A stretch of 64,000 nt of DNA from positions 1 to 64,000 of the forward strand of contig JBFXKW010000012.1 in assembly GCA_050173345.1 (NCBI GenBank), given 5' to 3'. Shown one piece after another: positions 1-8,745 of this stretch (position 1 is the stretch's first letter; each line of letters starts with the position of its first letter). The notes beneath the pieces were generated by a model. The model was not told the DNA's origin. It did no database searches and saw only the letters and a list, made by a program, of their open reading frames with translations. The position numbers and the translations under genes are program-made. This DNA is from SHWC01 sp050173345. GTDB taxonomy: Bacteria > Pseudomonadota > Alphaproteobacteria > UBA828.

Positions 1-2
1 GC

Positions 3-1043
3 ACGGTGCACCGCCAGCCCGAGCTCGCGGGCACGCTCAGGAAGATCGCGAAGAATGGCCGCGACGCCTTCCACACGGGCGCGGTCGCGGAGGACATCGT
101 CGGCTATCTGAAGAGCCTGGGCGGCCTGCTCACGCTCGACGACCTTGCGGGCTTCGACGCCGACTACGTGACGCCGATCAAGACCCGCTATCGCGGCTTC
201 GAGGTCTATGAGTGCCCGCCGAACGGCCAGGGCATCGTCGCGCTGATCATGCTCAACATCCTCTCGGGCTACGACCTCTCGGCGCTCGACCCGCATGGTG
301 CGGCGCGCTTCCACCTCGAGGCCGAGGCGACACGGCTGGCCTATCGCGACCGCAACGCCTTCGTGGCCGACCCGGAGCGCGCCAAGGTGCCGGTCAAGCG
401 GTTGCTCTCCGCGTCCTATGCCGAGGCGCTGCGCGGCTATATCCGGCGCGACCGCGCGATGGGCAGGCTGCCGCCGGCCGGCCTGCCCGCGCACAAGGAT
501 ACGGTCTATCTCAGCGTGGTGGATGCCGAGCGCAACGCGATCTCGTTCATCAACTCGACCTTCCATAATTTCGGCAGCGGCCTGTGCGCGCCGAAGTCGG
601 GCGTGATGCTGCAGAACCGCGGCGCCAGCTTCGTGGTCGACGACCCCAAGCATCCGAACGCGATCGCGCCCGGCAAGCGGCCGATGCATACCATCATCCC
701 CGGCATGGTCGGCGAGGGGACGCGCTGCCTGATGCCGTTCGGCGTGATGGGTGGGCACTACCAGGCGACCGGCCACGTCCACTTCCTCACCAACGTGATC
801 GACTACGGCATGGACGTGCAGGAGGCGCTCGACAGCCCGCGCGCCTTCCATTTCGACGAGGTGCTGGAGGCCGAGCGCGGCATCCCGGCGGCGACGCTCG
901 GCCAGCTCGAAGGCCTCGGCCACCAGGTGGCGCTCACCGAGCTGCCGCATGGCGGCGGCCAGGCGGTCCGCATCGACTGGAAAACCGGCGTCCTGACCGG
1001 CGGCTCCGACCCCCGCAAGGACGGCTGCGCCCTCGGCTATTGA
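3..1043 (+). CDS. Gamma-glutamyltransferase, C-terminal part (5' truncated by window edge)
   Basis: This is the C-terminal ~345 residues of a gamma-glutamyltransferase (Ntn-hydrolase), which transfers or hydrolyses gamma-glutamyl groups from glutathione-like substrates, usually in the periplasm. The frame is open to the left edge, so about 180-200 N-terminal residues are missing. The processing and nucleophile threonine of the small subunit is visible in DTVYLSVVD (Thr codon at 501-503). After it come the conserved NST, GKRPMHT and GVMGGHYQATGH blocks that build the gamma-glutamyl pocket. The small subunit is complete and ends at the stop. The gene stands alone, followed by 144 bp of plain intergenic DNA. 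The family call is firm. Substrate preference (GGT versus a cephalosporin-acylase-like relative) cannot be read from the sequence. Confidence 0.93.
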   Translation, partial: TVHRQPELAGTLRKIAKNGRDAFHTGAVAEDIVGYLKSLGGLLTLDDLAGFDADYVTPIKTRYRGFEVYECPPNGQGIVALIMLNILSGYDLSALDPHGAARFHLEAEATRLAYRDRNAFVADPERAKVPVKRLLSASYAEALRGYIRRDRAMGRLPPAGLPAHKDTVYLSVVDAERNAISFINSTFHNFGSGLCAPKSGVMLQNRGASFVVDDPKHPNAIAPGKRPMHTIIPGMVGEGTRCLMPFGVMGGHYQATGHVHFLTNVIDYGMDVQEALDSPRAFHFDEVLEAERGIPAATLGQLEGLGHQVALTELPHGGGQAVRIDWKTGVLTGGSDPRKDGCALGY

Positions 1044-1187
1044 TGCGCGGGCCGGTCGAGCCGCGGGGGGTGACTCACGAAAGACTCATGGAGGTGGCTA
1101 AAAAGGAATCGGCGAGGGTGACTCGCGCATCCGCCGGGCCTGATACTAGACTGCCTCCTGCGCCTGATGCGCCCAGGGATCGAGTGA

Positions 1188-1724
1188 ATGCCGTTTTTCG
1201 AGGATTTCGCGCTGGATGAGCTGCCGGCGGTTGCCGGCGTCGACGCCGACACCTTCAGGCAGGGCATGCGGCTGCTCTCGGCCGCGGTGACCATCGTGAC
1301 GACCGCCATCGGGGATGCCCGCATCGGGCTGACCGCGACCGCGGTCTGCTCGCTCACCGCCGAGCCCGCCATGCTGCTCGCCTGCGTCAACCGCGAGGCG
1401 GGCGCGCACGACCCGGCGCTGCAATCGCGCGTCTTCTGCGTCAACGTGCTCTCGGTCGAGCACCTCGACCTCGCCATGCTGTTCGCCGACCGCAAGCGGG
1501 TCGCGGTGCGCTTCGACAGCGGCAATTGGGGCACGCTCAAGACCGGCGCGCCGGTGCTGATGGATTCGCTCGCGAGCTTCGATTGCCTGCTCGGCCAGAC
1601 CTTCCGCGCCGAGACCCATACCGTGCTGATCGGCCGGGTCCAGGCGGTGCGCACCTCGCCGGCCAAGCCGCCGCTGCTCTACGCCAACGGCAAGTTCGGC
1701 TCGTTCACGACGGAGACGGGCTAG
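1188..1724 (+). CDS. Flavin reductase-like (FMN-binding split barrel) protein
   Basis: A 178-residue protein of the flavin reductase-like family (HpaC/RutF/DIM6-NTAB fold). These proteins use NAD(P)H to reduce FMN or FAD, often for a partner monooxygenase. Family hallmarks are the N-terminal FRQGMRLLSAAVTIVTT segment, the GLTATAVCSLTAEPAMLLACVN flavin-contact region and the later HTVLIGRVQAV strand. Length is normal. The start is the ATG at 1188; no strong Shine-Dalgarno is visible, only a purine-rich GGGATCGAG. No monooxygenase gene is adjacent, so the partner is unknown. It is followed immediately by a palindromic repeat that probably also ends its transcript. Confidence 0.85.
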   Translation: MPFFEDFALDELPAVAGVDADTFRQGMRLLSAAVTIVTTAIGDARIGLTATAVCSLTAEPAMLLACVNREAGAHDPALQSRVFCVNVLSVEHLDLAMLFADRKRVAVRFDSGNWGTLKTGAPVLMDSLASFDCLLGQTFRAETHTVLIGRVQAVRTSPAKPPLLYANGKFGSFTTETG

Positions 1725-1783
1725 AGCAGGGTCGTTTGAGATGGATCGCTTCGCGATCCATCTCAAGCGTGAATCCTGCTCTA
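1722..1783. repeat. Palindromic intergenic element (hairpin within inverted repeat)
   Basis: Outer 9-bp arms (TAGAGCAGG, 1722-1730; CCTGCTCTA, 1775-1783) enclose a perfect 14-bp inverted repeat at 1736-1749 and 1753-1766 with a 3-nt centre. It overlaps the stop codon of the flavin reductase gene. The two-level symmetry is typical of REP-like intergenic elements of alphaproteobacteria. It may also act as a transcription terminator between the convergent neighbours. Confidence 0.75.
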
Positions 1784-1796
1784 CTCTGACAAATTA

Positions 1797-1843
1797 GAGC
1801 ACGTTCTCCGATCAGGCTGGTTGAGCCCGATCGGATTGCGCTC
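1797..1843. repeat. Second palindromic element between convergent genes
   Basis: An imperfect palindrome with outer GAGC/GCTC ends and inner arms TCCGATC (1807-1813) and GATCGGA (1829-1835). It reaches the stop codon of the leftward DUF924 gene. It lies 13 bp from the preceding palindrome and probably serves the same intergenic or terminator role. Confidence 0.6.
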
Positions 1844-2390
1844 AAGGCCAGGCGCCCTGGTCGAGGAAGGCCTGCTCCTCGGGCGTCGAGGCGCGGCCGA
1901 GCGCGGCGTTGCGATGCGGGAAGCGGCCGAAGCGCTCGATCACCGCACGATGCTCCTCCGCCGCCTTGAGACCTTCGGGATCGTCGAGCGCCGCGAACAG
2001 CGCGCAGGCGCGATGCTGGTCGTCGAGGTTCTCGCTGTGCATGAAGGGGAGGTAGAGGAAGCGCCGCTCGACGGGCGCGAGGGGACGGTCCTGCTGCAGG
2101 GCAACGGCATGATCGGCGACCGCCCGGGCTTCTTCGTCGGCCTCGAAGGCGCGCGCGGTGCCGCGGAACATATGGCGCGGGAACTGGTCGAGCGCGACGA
2201 CGAGGGCGAGCGTGCCGCGCGGCGTCTCGCGCCAATAGTCGAGCCCGCCGGCCCGCGCGTCGGCATAGAGCTCGGCGAAACGGTCCGCGATCTCGGCATC
2301 GAACGCCGCATCCGGCGGGGCGAACCAGCGCTTTTCGGTCGCGGGATTGAACCAATAGCCGAGCAACGCCTCGGGGTCGCGCGCGGTCAT
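1842..2390 (-). CDS. DUF924 family protein
   Basis: A 182-residue DUF924 protein, an all-helical, TPR-like family of unknown biochemical role that is widespread in proteobacteria. Family signatures are the start DPEALLGYWF, the WFAPP motif, the LALVVALDQFPRHMFRGTA block and the FLYLPFMHSENLDDQ block. I chose the ATG at 2388-2390 because the family begins a few residues before the LGYWF motif; an in-frame ATG at 2474 would add 28 low-complexity residues. The gene is transcribed leftward and ends in a palindromic element facing the flavin reductase gene. Confidence 0.88.
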   Translation of the reverse strand: MTARDPEALLGYWFNPATEKRWFAPPDAAFDAEIADRFAELYADARAGGLDYWRETPRGTLALVVALDQFPRHMFRGTARAFEADEEARAVADHAVALQQDRPLAPVERRFLYLPFMHSENLDDQHRACALFAALDDPEGLKAAEEHRAVIERFGRFPHRNAALGRASTPEEQAFLDQGAWP

Positions 2391-2574
2391 GGCTCGGGCG
2401 GCTTCATGCGCTCGCCGGCGGGCCGATCCCGGCATCGCGTCGGCCGGGCTCCGCCGCCGGGGCGATGATTTCATCGGCGTTGCGGCTCATGCAGCCCAAG
2501 ATAGGGTGGCGCCGCGTGCTTCGCCAGCGCCTTCGCGCTCGATGAGCCGGGCCCATCGAGCGCGGTATCGAGTG

Positions 2575-3141
2575 TTATCGTGCGGCGCTGGCGTCGCGCC
2601 ATTCCCAGGGCTTGTCGAACTTCGAGCGCCACACGCCGATGCCCTCGCGCGCGGCGGCGGCCTCCTCGCTCGCGAAGCTGCGCGGCTCTGCCGGGCTCGC
2701 CAGCGCCATGCCGATGCGCACCATGGTCTCGTTGAGCTGGGCGGCCTCGGTCTCGCAGAGCGCTGCGGGCACGCCGTTCGGATCGCGCGCCATCTCGACG
2801 CAGCGCACGGTGTGCTCGGCGATCAGCGCGCTCAGCATCTTCTGCGCGTCCTGGCCGCAGCCCCAGACGAAGATCATCACCCGGCAGGTCTGCTCGATCT
2901 CGGGCGCGTCGATGCCGAAGAGGCGAACGCGCGTGCCGCCGACCTCGAGGAGGTCGCCCTCGATCGCCTTGGCCCGCCCGCTGATCGCGGCGGCCCGCGC
3001 GGGCTCGCCCTCGCCCGGGGCGGTCAGCGCGGCAAGGCGCGGCTGCCCGGCGAACAGGTCGTCGACATGGAGCGCGAACGGCGCGCTGGCGGCGAAGGCG
3101 AGCGCCATCAGCCGCCACAGGAACCGGGGCCTGCGTAGCAT
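2575..3141 (-). CDS. Exported SNase-like (thermonuclease-family) protein
   Basis: A 188-residue protein with an N-terminal hydrophobic signal-like segment (about residues 5-25) and a staphylococcal-nuclease-like OB-fold domain (about 52-180). The active-site strand RLFGIDAPE keeps the equivalents of Arg35, Asp40 and Glu43 of staphylococcal nuclease. The second catalytic arginine, normally in a GR motif after the central helix, is not evident: the matching stretch reads DPNGVPAALC. The C-terminal REGIGVWRSKFDKPWEW is typical of alphaproteobacterial SNase-like proteins. It is probably a periplasmic member of the family, with nuclease activity uncertain. Confidence 0.8.
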   Translation of the reverse strand: MLRRPRFLWRLMALAFAASAPFALHVDDLFAGQPRLAALTAPGEGEPARAAAISGRAKAIEGDLLEVGGTRVRLFGIDAPEIEQTCRVMIFVWGCGQDAQKMLSALIAEHTVRCVEMARDPNGVPAALCETEAAQLNETMVRIGMALASPAEPRSFASEEAAAAREGIGVWRSKFDKPWEWRDASAAR

Positions 3142-3202
3142 CGGTCGGTTCTCCCGCAGAATTCTTTGCGGCGAACCTTAACAGCACAGGGTTTCCGAAG
3201 GA

Positions 3203-4036
3203 TTAAGCGGCGGCGGGGCCGTGGCGCTCGATGCGGCGGAGCGAGGTGTCGGCGAGCACGGCATTGAGCGCGCGGGCGATGAGCTCGGCCCAGCGTTCGG
3301 CGCCGGGCCGCGTGCCGATCTCGTCCTGGCGGATTTCGAGCTCGATATGTGGCACGCCGCGGTCGTGGGCATAGACCTGGATGGCGTAGTCCGACGGCCC
3401 CTCGATGGCATAGGGCTGGTTCTCGCCGATGACGAGGCCGGGCTCGAGCGCAAGCAGCGCGCTGCGCAGCGGGCCGACCAGTCGGCGGTCGTGCTCGAAC
3501 AAGAGGCCGATATGCCAGGGCCGCGCCAGGCCGTTCATCACCGGCGTGAAGCTGTGCACCGCGACGAAGAGCGGCGGCGGGCCGTCCTGGCCGAGGCGGC
3601 GCTCCATGTAGGAGCCGAGCGCCTGCTGGTAGGGCGCGAAAAAGAAGGCCTGGCGCAGCCGGCGCTCGGCCTCGCTCAACGCAGCGTTGGCCGGGATCGT
3701 GGTGCCGTCGCTCACCGGCGGGATCGAGGTCGGCGAATCGAGCGGGCGGTTGCAGTCGATGATCAGGCGCGAATAGCCGGAGAGGAAGGCCGGGCAGCCG
3801 AAGCGCGCGGCGAGCCCGCGCGTCACCGCGGCGGCGCCGATGTCCCAGCCGATATGGCGGTCGAGCTCGGCCTGCGGCAGGCCGAGCCGCTCCATGTGTG
3901 CCGGCACCGCGTTCGAGGCATGGTCGCAGCAGAGCACGAGCGGACAGTTGGCCGGCGCGTCGAGGTTGATGGCCTCGAAGGGCGGCGGGTCGCTGAAGGC
4001 GAGGCGGGCGGGATCGAAGGGCGGCGGGCGGTTCAT
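3203..4036 (-). CDS. N-formylglutamate amidohydrolase family protein
   Basis: A 277-residue protein of the N-formylglutamate amidohydrolase (HutG/FGase) family, which hydrolyses N-formyl-L-glutamate to formate and glutamate, the last step of one histidine-degradation route. Typical blocks are LCCDHASNAVP near the N terminus, RLIIDCNRPLDSPTSIP, VAVHSFTPVMNG and the C-terminal VPHIELEIRQD. The ATG at 4034-4036 gives family-normal length; the frame stays open far upstream but that part lies antisense to the next gene. No hut gene is nearby. It sits among other amide or glutamyl hydrolases, which suggests general N-acyl amino acid salvage. Confidence 0.88.
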   Translation of the reverse strand: MNRPPPFDPARLAFSDPPPFEAINLDAPANCPLVLCCDHASNAVPAHMERLGLPQAELDRHIGWDIGAAAVTRGLAARFGCPAFLSGYSRLIIDCNRPLDSPTSIPPVSDGTTIPANAALSEAERRLRQAFFFAPYQQALGSYMERRLGQDGPPPLFVAVHSFTPVMNGLARPWHIGLLFEHDRRLVGPLRSALLALEPGLVIGENQPYAIEGPSDYAIQVYAHDRGVPHIELEIRQDEIGTRPGAERWAELIARALNAVLADTSLRRIERHGPAAA

Positions 4037-4125
4037 GGCGGCTGGATTCGGCTGTGGCGATGATAGGTCGCGTCGTCGTTTTCGGCTAGAGTGGCGCCGA
4101 GCCGCGCTCGGTTGCTCATTTTTGT

Positions 4126-4201
4126 CGTCATTGCCGGGCTTGACCCGGCAATCCAGTCCTTGGTTGAGCCTGGATGCCCGGGTCTTCGCCCGGGCATGAC
4201 G
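4126..4201. repeat. Bipartite palindromic repeat (CGTCATTGCCGGGC family), copy 1
   Basis: Two hairpins in tandem. ATTGCCGGG/CCCGGCAAT has loop CTTGA, and ATGCCCGGG/CCCGGGCAT has loop TCTTCG. The element opens with CGTCAT and closes with ATGACG, so it is an inverted repeat overall. At least six related copies lie at 4965, 6893, 19219, 32182, 35641 and 41210. Confidence 0.85.
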
Positions 4202-4255
4202 GGGGAAAATAGTTGGGCTCGCGCACAGTGCTTTGCACGCAGAAGGAGACCCGCC

Positions 4256-4927
4256 ATGACCGCACCAGCCTGGCCTGCCACGCGTGACCTGCCGCTCGAG
4301 CCGGGGCGCTCGGCGCTGCTCGTCATCGACGTGCAGAACTATTGCGCGCACCGCAACGGCGGCGAGTTCGCCGGGCTCGCGCCCGAGGCGTTCGAGGCCA
4401 GGTTCGGCGCGTTCTTCGCGCGATTCGAGCGGGCCGCGCTGCCCAACCTCAGGCGGCTGATCGAGGCCTGCCGCGGCGCCGGGGTCGAGGTGATCTACAC
4501 CACGATCGAGAGCCTGACCAAGGACGGCCGCGACCGCGGGCTCGACTACAAGATCACCGGCTTCAACGTGCCGAAGGGCTCGTGGGACGGCAAGGTGATC
4601 GACGCGATCGCGCCGGGGGACGACGAGATCGTCCTCCCGAAGACCTCGTCGAGCGTGTTCAACTCGACCAACATCGACTATGTGCTCAGGAACCTCGGCG
4701 TCGAGCGGCTGGCGATCTGCGGCATCTACACCGACCAGTGCGTCGAGGGTGCGGTGCGCGACGCCTGCGACATGAACTACCTGGTGACGCTGGTGGAAGA
4801 CGCCTGCGCCACCCACACCCAGGAGCGCCACGACAACTCGCTCAAGGCGCTCAAGGGCTATTGCAGGACCGTCACGACGGAGCAGGTGGTGGGGGAGTTG
4901 GCGCAGCGGGCCAGGAAGGCGGGGTAG
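4256..4927 (+). CDS. Isochorismatase-family cysteine hydrolase (probable amidase)
   Basis: A 223-residue isochorismatase-superfamily hydrolase. The expected Asp-Lys-Cys triad is visible: Asp in LLVIDVQNY, Lys in IVLPKTSSS, and Cys in TDQCVEGAVRDACD. The KGSWD and FNSTNIDYVLR blocks resemble ureidoacrylate, biuret and N-carbamoylsarcosine amidases rather than true isochorismatases. The ATG at 4256 has a strong AGAAGGAGA ribosome site 5 nt upstream. It converges on the hydantoinase-type operon (stop at 5085). Because N-carbamoylsarcosine amidases belong to this superfamily and act after ATP-dependent N-methylhydantoinase, a carbamoyl amino acid amidase is a reasonable inference, not proof. Confidence 0.85.
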   Translation: MTAPAWPATRDLPLEPGRSALLVIDVQNYCAHRNGGEFAGLAPEAFEARFGAFFARFERAALPNLRRLIEACRGAGVEVIYTTIESLTKDGRDRGLDYKITGFNVPKGSWDGKVIDAIAPGDDEIVLPKTSSSVFNSTNIDYVLRNLGVERLAICGIYTDQCVEGAVRDACDMNYLVTLVEDACATHTQERHDNSLKALKGYCRTVTTEQVVGELAQRARKAG

Positions 4928-4964
4928 GCGGGGCTACATTTTTCGTTCGTCACTATTTTTCACT

Positions 4965-5050
4965 CGTCATTGCCCGGCTTGACCGGGCAATCCATGTCTG
5001 CAACCGGCTCGCTACACGATGGATGCCCCGGTCAAGCCGGGGCATGACGA
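4965..5050. repeat. Bipartite palindromic repeat, copy 2
   Basis: CGTCATTGCCCGGCTTGACC opens the element and the inverted end ATGCCCCGGTCAAGCCGGGG plus CATGACGA closes it. Each half is itself a hairpin with TTGA or TCAA in the loop. It lies between convergent stop codons. Confidence 0.85.
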
Positions 5051-5084
5051 TAAGAAGAAGAACCGGATGTCCCGCCCCGCGCCC

Positions 5085-6809
5085 TCAATCGTCCGCGCCG
5101 GGCGGGGCGTAGCCGTAGATGCGGCGGGCGGCGTCGCGGCTGACGAAGCCCTCGCGCAGGTCCTCCTCGATCATGGCGGGGTCGCGCTGCTTCGGGTCGC
5201 CGTAGCCGCCGCCGCCCGAGACCTCGAGCCGCACCCTATCGCCCGGCTGCAGCGTGATGTTCGAGTATTTGGAGGACGAGCGCTTGCCATAGGCTTCGAC
5301 CGTGGTGCGCCAGTCCTTGCGGCCCTCTTGCTGGAAGAGCGTCGCGCCGTTGCGGCCCTCGCCGCCGCCGAACAAGGACCAGGTCTTGACCTTGTGGCGG
5401 TCGGTGCATTGGCTCGCCGTGATCTCGGCGCCGCGGGCGCGCAGCGTCTTCTGGTAGCCGAGCCCGCCGCGGAACTTGCCGGCGCCGGCCGAATCGGGCA
5501 GCAGCGCGTAGTTCTCGACCACGAAGGGGAAGCGCGTCTCGAACACCTCGGTCGGGTTGAAGCGGCAATTGCCGTTGATGCAGATCACCGTGTCATTGCC
5601 GTCGGCGAAGCTGCGCCCGCCCCAGCCGCCCGACATCAGGTCGTAGCAGGCGTAATACTCGTCATAGTCCGGGTGGTGACCGCCGAACACGAAATTGCCG
5701 CCGGTGCCGGATTCCGAGGCCATCGCGCGCTCGGGCACGCATTTCGACAGCGCGCCGATCACGATGGCGGCGAGCCTGGGGTGCGTCTCGGTATTGCCGG
5801 CGACCGAAGGCGCCGGATAGTCGACGTTGACCACGCTCTTGGCCGGCGCGACCACGCGGATCGGGCGGAAGCAGCCGGAGTTCTTCGGGATGGTCGGGTC
5901 GGTCATGTGGAAGGCGGCGTTGTAGGTGGCGCCGAGGGTAACGCCCAAGGTCGCGTTGATCGGTCCCCTGGCCTGCGGCGACGAGCCGGTGAAATCCGCC
6001 ACCATCTCGTCGCCCTGGACGTGCACGGTGACGAACAGGCGGTAGGGCTTGTCCTCGATGCCGTCGTTCTCGACCCAGTCCTCGAAGCTGTAATGGCCGT
6101 CGGGGAAGCTCGCGATCTCGCTCCTCATGCGCCGCTCGGAATAGTCCATCAGGTCGGCGCAGGTCTTGCGGAAGGTGGCCTTGCCGTACTTCTTGACCAG
6201 CTCGGCGATGCGCTTCTCGCCGAGGTCGAGCGAACCGATCATGGCGCGCAAATCGCCATAGTTGTGGCGCGGCGTGCGCACGTTCGCGAGCCACAGCTTC
6301 CAGACCTCGGGCACATCCTCGCCGGCCTTCTGGATCTTGACCGGCGGCATGCGGATGCCCTCGTGGAAGACTTCGGTCGCCTCGCCCGCGAAGCCGCCCG
6401 GCACCATGCCGCCGACCTCGGCGACATGGCCGATCGCGACGCAGAACCCCATCAGTTCGCCGTCAACGAAGAACGGCTTGAACAGCGTGTGCTCCGGCAC
6501 GTGCAGGCCGCCGCGATAGGGGTCGTTATGGATGATGACGTCGCCCTGCACCACCGTCTCGAGCGGGATCTCCTGCGCGCAGGTCTTGATCAGGAGCGGC
6601 ATGCCGCCGATCTGCGCCGGGCAGAACTCGGCGACCGCGATCATGTTGCCGTCGGTGTCGGTCAACGCGCAGGTGAAGTCGAGCCCCTCGTTGAAGATCG
6701 TCGAGTACGACGTCTTCATCAGCACGATGCCCATCTCGCGGCAGATCGACACCATCGAGGATTCGATGATGCTCATGGTCACGAGGTCGAAGTCGCGGGT
6801 ATCGGACAT
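5085..6809 (-). CDS. Hydantoinase B/oxoprolinase family subunit (second HyuB copy)
   Basis: A 574-residue HyuB-type subunit of ATP-dependent hydantoinase or oxoprolinase enzymes, also related to acetone carboxylase alpha-type subunits. HyuA phosphorylates the substrate with ATP and HyuB completes ring hydrolysis. Family motifs are SICREMGIVLMKTSYS and NEGLDFTCAL at the N terminus, DVIIHNDPYRGGLHVPEH, AIGHVAEVGGMVPGG and C-terminal VSGGGGYGDPKQRDP. It is the distal gene of a leftward hyuA-hyuB-hyuB series, separated from the first hyuB by 205 bp carrying a palindromic repeat. The two HyuB proteins are collinear throughout and clearly paralogous. Substrate is not determinable from sequence. Confidence 0.9.
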   Translation of the reverse strand: MSDTRDFDLVTMSIIESSMVSICREMGIVLMKTSYSTIFNEGLDFTCALTDTDGNMIAVAEFCPAQIGGMPLLIKTCAQEIPLETVVQGDVIIHNDPYRGGLHVPEHTLFKPFFVDGELMGFCVAIGHVAEVGGMVPGGFAGEATEVFHEGIRMPPVKIQKAGEDVPEVWKLWLANVRTPRHNYGDLRAMIGSLDLGEKRIAELVKKYGKATFRKTCADLMDYSERRMRSEIASFPDGHYSFEDWVENDGIEDKPYRLFVTVHVQGDEMVADFTGSSPQARGPINATLGVTLGATYNAAFHMTDPTIPKNSGCFRPIRVVAPAKSVVNVDYPAPSVAGNTETHPRLAAIVIGALSKCVPERAMASESGTGGNFVFGGHHPDYDEYYACYDLMSGGWGGRSFADGNDTVICINGNCRFNPTEVFETRFPFVVENYALLPDSAGAGKFRGGLGYQKTLRARGAEITASQCTDRHKVKTWSLFGGGEGRNGATLFQQEGRKDWRTTVEAYGKRSSSKYSNITLQPGDRVRLEVSGGGGYGDPKQRDPAMIEEDLREGFVSRDAARRIYGYAPPGADD

Positions 6810-6892
6810 GGCGAGGCTCCGGTTGAGAAGGCCGCCTAGCCTAGACTGTTAGTGGCGACGAGGAAACGGGCATGGTTTGGACGTGCTTCTGT

Positions 6893-6971
6893 CGTCATTG
6901 CCGGGCTTGACCCGGCAATCCAGTCTGTCTTGAAGAAGCCTGGATGCCCGGGTCAAGCCCGGGCATGACGA
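6893..6971. repeat. Bipartite palindromic repeat, copy 3 (inside the hyu operon)
   Basis: The same element as at 4126: hairpin TTGCCGGGCTTGACCCGGCAA followed by ATGCCCGGGTCAAGCCCGGGCAT, bounded by CGTCAT and ATGACGA. It lies between the two leftward hyuB genes and may process or attenuate the mRNA between them. Confidence 0.85.
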
Positions 6972-7014
6972 GAAAAGGAAGCGGCCGCGCCGTTGGGTCG
7001 GCCGCTGCCCCGTT

Positions 7015-8745
7015 CTAGTCGTCGCCGGCGGCTTCGAGGCCGTAGACGGTGCGGGCGACGTCCTTCGAGATGTAGCCCTCGCGGAGATCCTCCACCACCT
7101 GGTCGCGCGGGCGCTTCTTGGGGTCGCCGTGGCCGCCGCCGCCCGGCGTCTGGAAGCGCATCGAATCGCCCGGCTGGATGCGGATGTTGGCCCATTTCGA
7201 GGCGCTCACCTTCTTGAACGCCTCGTCGATCATCTGCCAGCGGTCCGAGTTGGCGGCGCGGTGCCAGGTGCCGGCGAGGCCGCCGGGCTGGCCGTCGTTC
7301 AGACCCCAGGGCCGGTTGTGGTGGCGGTCCGACATCTGGCTGCCGGTGATCTCGACCTTCATGTTCTTGAGCGTGCGCCGGGTCGAGAGGCCGCCGCGAT
7401 GCTCGCCGGGGCCGCCCGAATCCTGCACCAGCTCGTAGGAAAGGGTCTGCCAGGGATAACGCGTCTCGAACACCTCGACCGGGATGACGCGGCAATTGCC
7501 GTTGATCGCGTCGGTCGCGTCGTTGCCGTCGGCGAAGCTGCGTCCGCCCCAGCCGCCGAGCTCGATGCCGTAGCAAACGAAGGTCTCGTCCTGCTGGACG
7601 TCATGGCCGGAGAACACGAAGTTGGTGTGGGTCGCGCCCTCGGCCGCCATCGAGCGCTCGGGCAGCGCCTTGGCGAGCGCGCCGATGATGGTGCCGGCGA
7701 TCTTGCAGTGGGTCTCGGTGTTGCCGCCGACCTCGGGCCCCGGATAGTCCACGTTCACCACCGTGCCGGGCGGCGAGATGATGCGGATCGGCTTGAAGCA
7801 GCCCGAGTTCTTCGGGATCGACTGGTCGGTCATGTGCAGCATGGCGTTGTAGGCGGCCGACCAGGAGACGCCGAGCGTGCCGTTGATCGGCCCCTTGGCC
7901 TGCGCCGAGGTGCCGGTGTAGTCGATGATCGCCTCGTCGCCCTGGACGTGGACGGTGACGTTGATCTTGAACGGCTTGGCCTCGATGCCGTCGTCCTCGA
8001 CGATGTCCGAGAAGCTGTAGCTGCCGTCCGGGATCTGGGCGATCTCGGCGCGCATGCGCGCCTCAGAATAGGTGATCAGGTCGGCGCAGGTCTTGCGGAA
8101 GACGTCCTTGCCGTATTTGCGGACGAGGTCGCCGAGCCGCTTCTCGCCGAGGTCGACGGCCGCGATCAGCGCGCGCAGGTCGCCATAGTTGTAGCGCGGC
8201 GTGCGCACGTTCGCGAGCAAGAGCTTCCAGACCTCCTCGACGTCCTCGCCCTTGCTCCTGATCTTGACCGGCGGCACGCGGATGCCCTCATGGAAGATCT
8301 CGGTCGCCTCGCCATTGAAGGCGCCCGCCACCATGCCGCCGATCTCGACCAGGTGGCCGATCGACATGGCATAGGCCATCAGCTCGCCGTCGACGAAGAC
8401 CGGCTTGATCAGCGTATGCTCGGGGCAGTGCAGGCCGCCGCGATAGGGGTCGTTGTGGACGATGACGTCGCCCTCGACGATCTCGCCGGGCTTGAACTCG
8501 CGCACGCAGCTCCGCGCGAGCAGCGGCACGCCGCCGATCATCGAGGGGCAGAACTCGGCCTGGGAGATCATCTCGCCGTCGGGCGCGGCGAGCGCGCAGG
8601 TGAAGTCGAGCGCCTCGTTGAAGATCGTCGAGTAGGACGTCTTCATCAGGGTGATGCCCATTTCGCGACAGACGGACACCATCGTCGAATCGATGATGTT
8701 CATCGTCACCATGTCCATATCGCGGGTGTCGGTCATCTGGGTCAC
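7015..8745 (-). CDS. Hydantoinase B/oxoprolinase family subunit (first HyuB copy)
   Basis: A 576-residue HyuB-family subunit with motifs SVCREMGITLMKTSYS, NEALDFTCAL, DVIVHNDPYRGGLHCPEH and C-terminal TPGGGGHGDPKKRP. Its start codon overlaps the hyuA stop by 4 bp (ATGA), so the two are translationally coupled and very likely form one enzyme. The ring-opened product would be an N-carbamoyl amino acid (from a hydantoin) or glutamate (from 5-oxoproline). The protein resembles the next gene over its full length, implying a local duplication. Confidence 0.92.
   Translation of the reverse strand: MTQMTDTRDMDMVTMNIIDSTMVSVCREMGITLMKTSYSTIFNEALDFTCALAAPDGEMISQAEFCPSMIGGVPLLARSCVREFKPGEIVEGDVIVHNDPYRGGLHCPEHTLIKPVFVDGELMAYAMSIGHLVEIGGMVAGAFNGEATEIFHEGIRVPPVKIRSKGEDVEEVWKLLLANVRTPRYNYGDLRALIAAVDLGEKRLGDLVRKYGKDVFRKTCADLITYSEARMRAEIAQIPDGSYSFSDIVEDDGIEAKPFKINVTVHVQGDEAIIDYTGTSAQAKGPINGTLGVSWSAAYNAMLHMTDQSIPKNSGCFKPIRIISPPGTVVNVDYPGPEVGGNTETHCKIAGTIIGALAKALPERSMAAEGATHTNFVFSGHDVQQDETFVCYGIELGGWGGRSFADGNDATDAINGNCRVIPVEVFETRYPWQTLSYELVQDSGGPGEHRGGLSTRRTLKNMKVEITGSQMSDRHHNRPWGLNDGQPGGLAGTWHRAANSDRWQMIDEAFKKVSASKWANIRIQPGDSMRFQTPGGGGHGDPKKRPRDQVVEDLREGYISKDVARTVYGLEAAGDD

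Noticed and set aside
4037..4831. N-terminal extension of the N-formylglutamate amidohydrolase frame
   Set aside because: It is antisense to the isochorismatase-family gene and crosses a palindromic repeat; the family starts at 4036.
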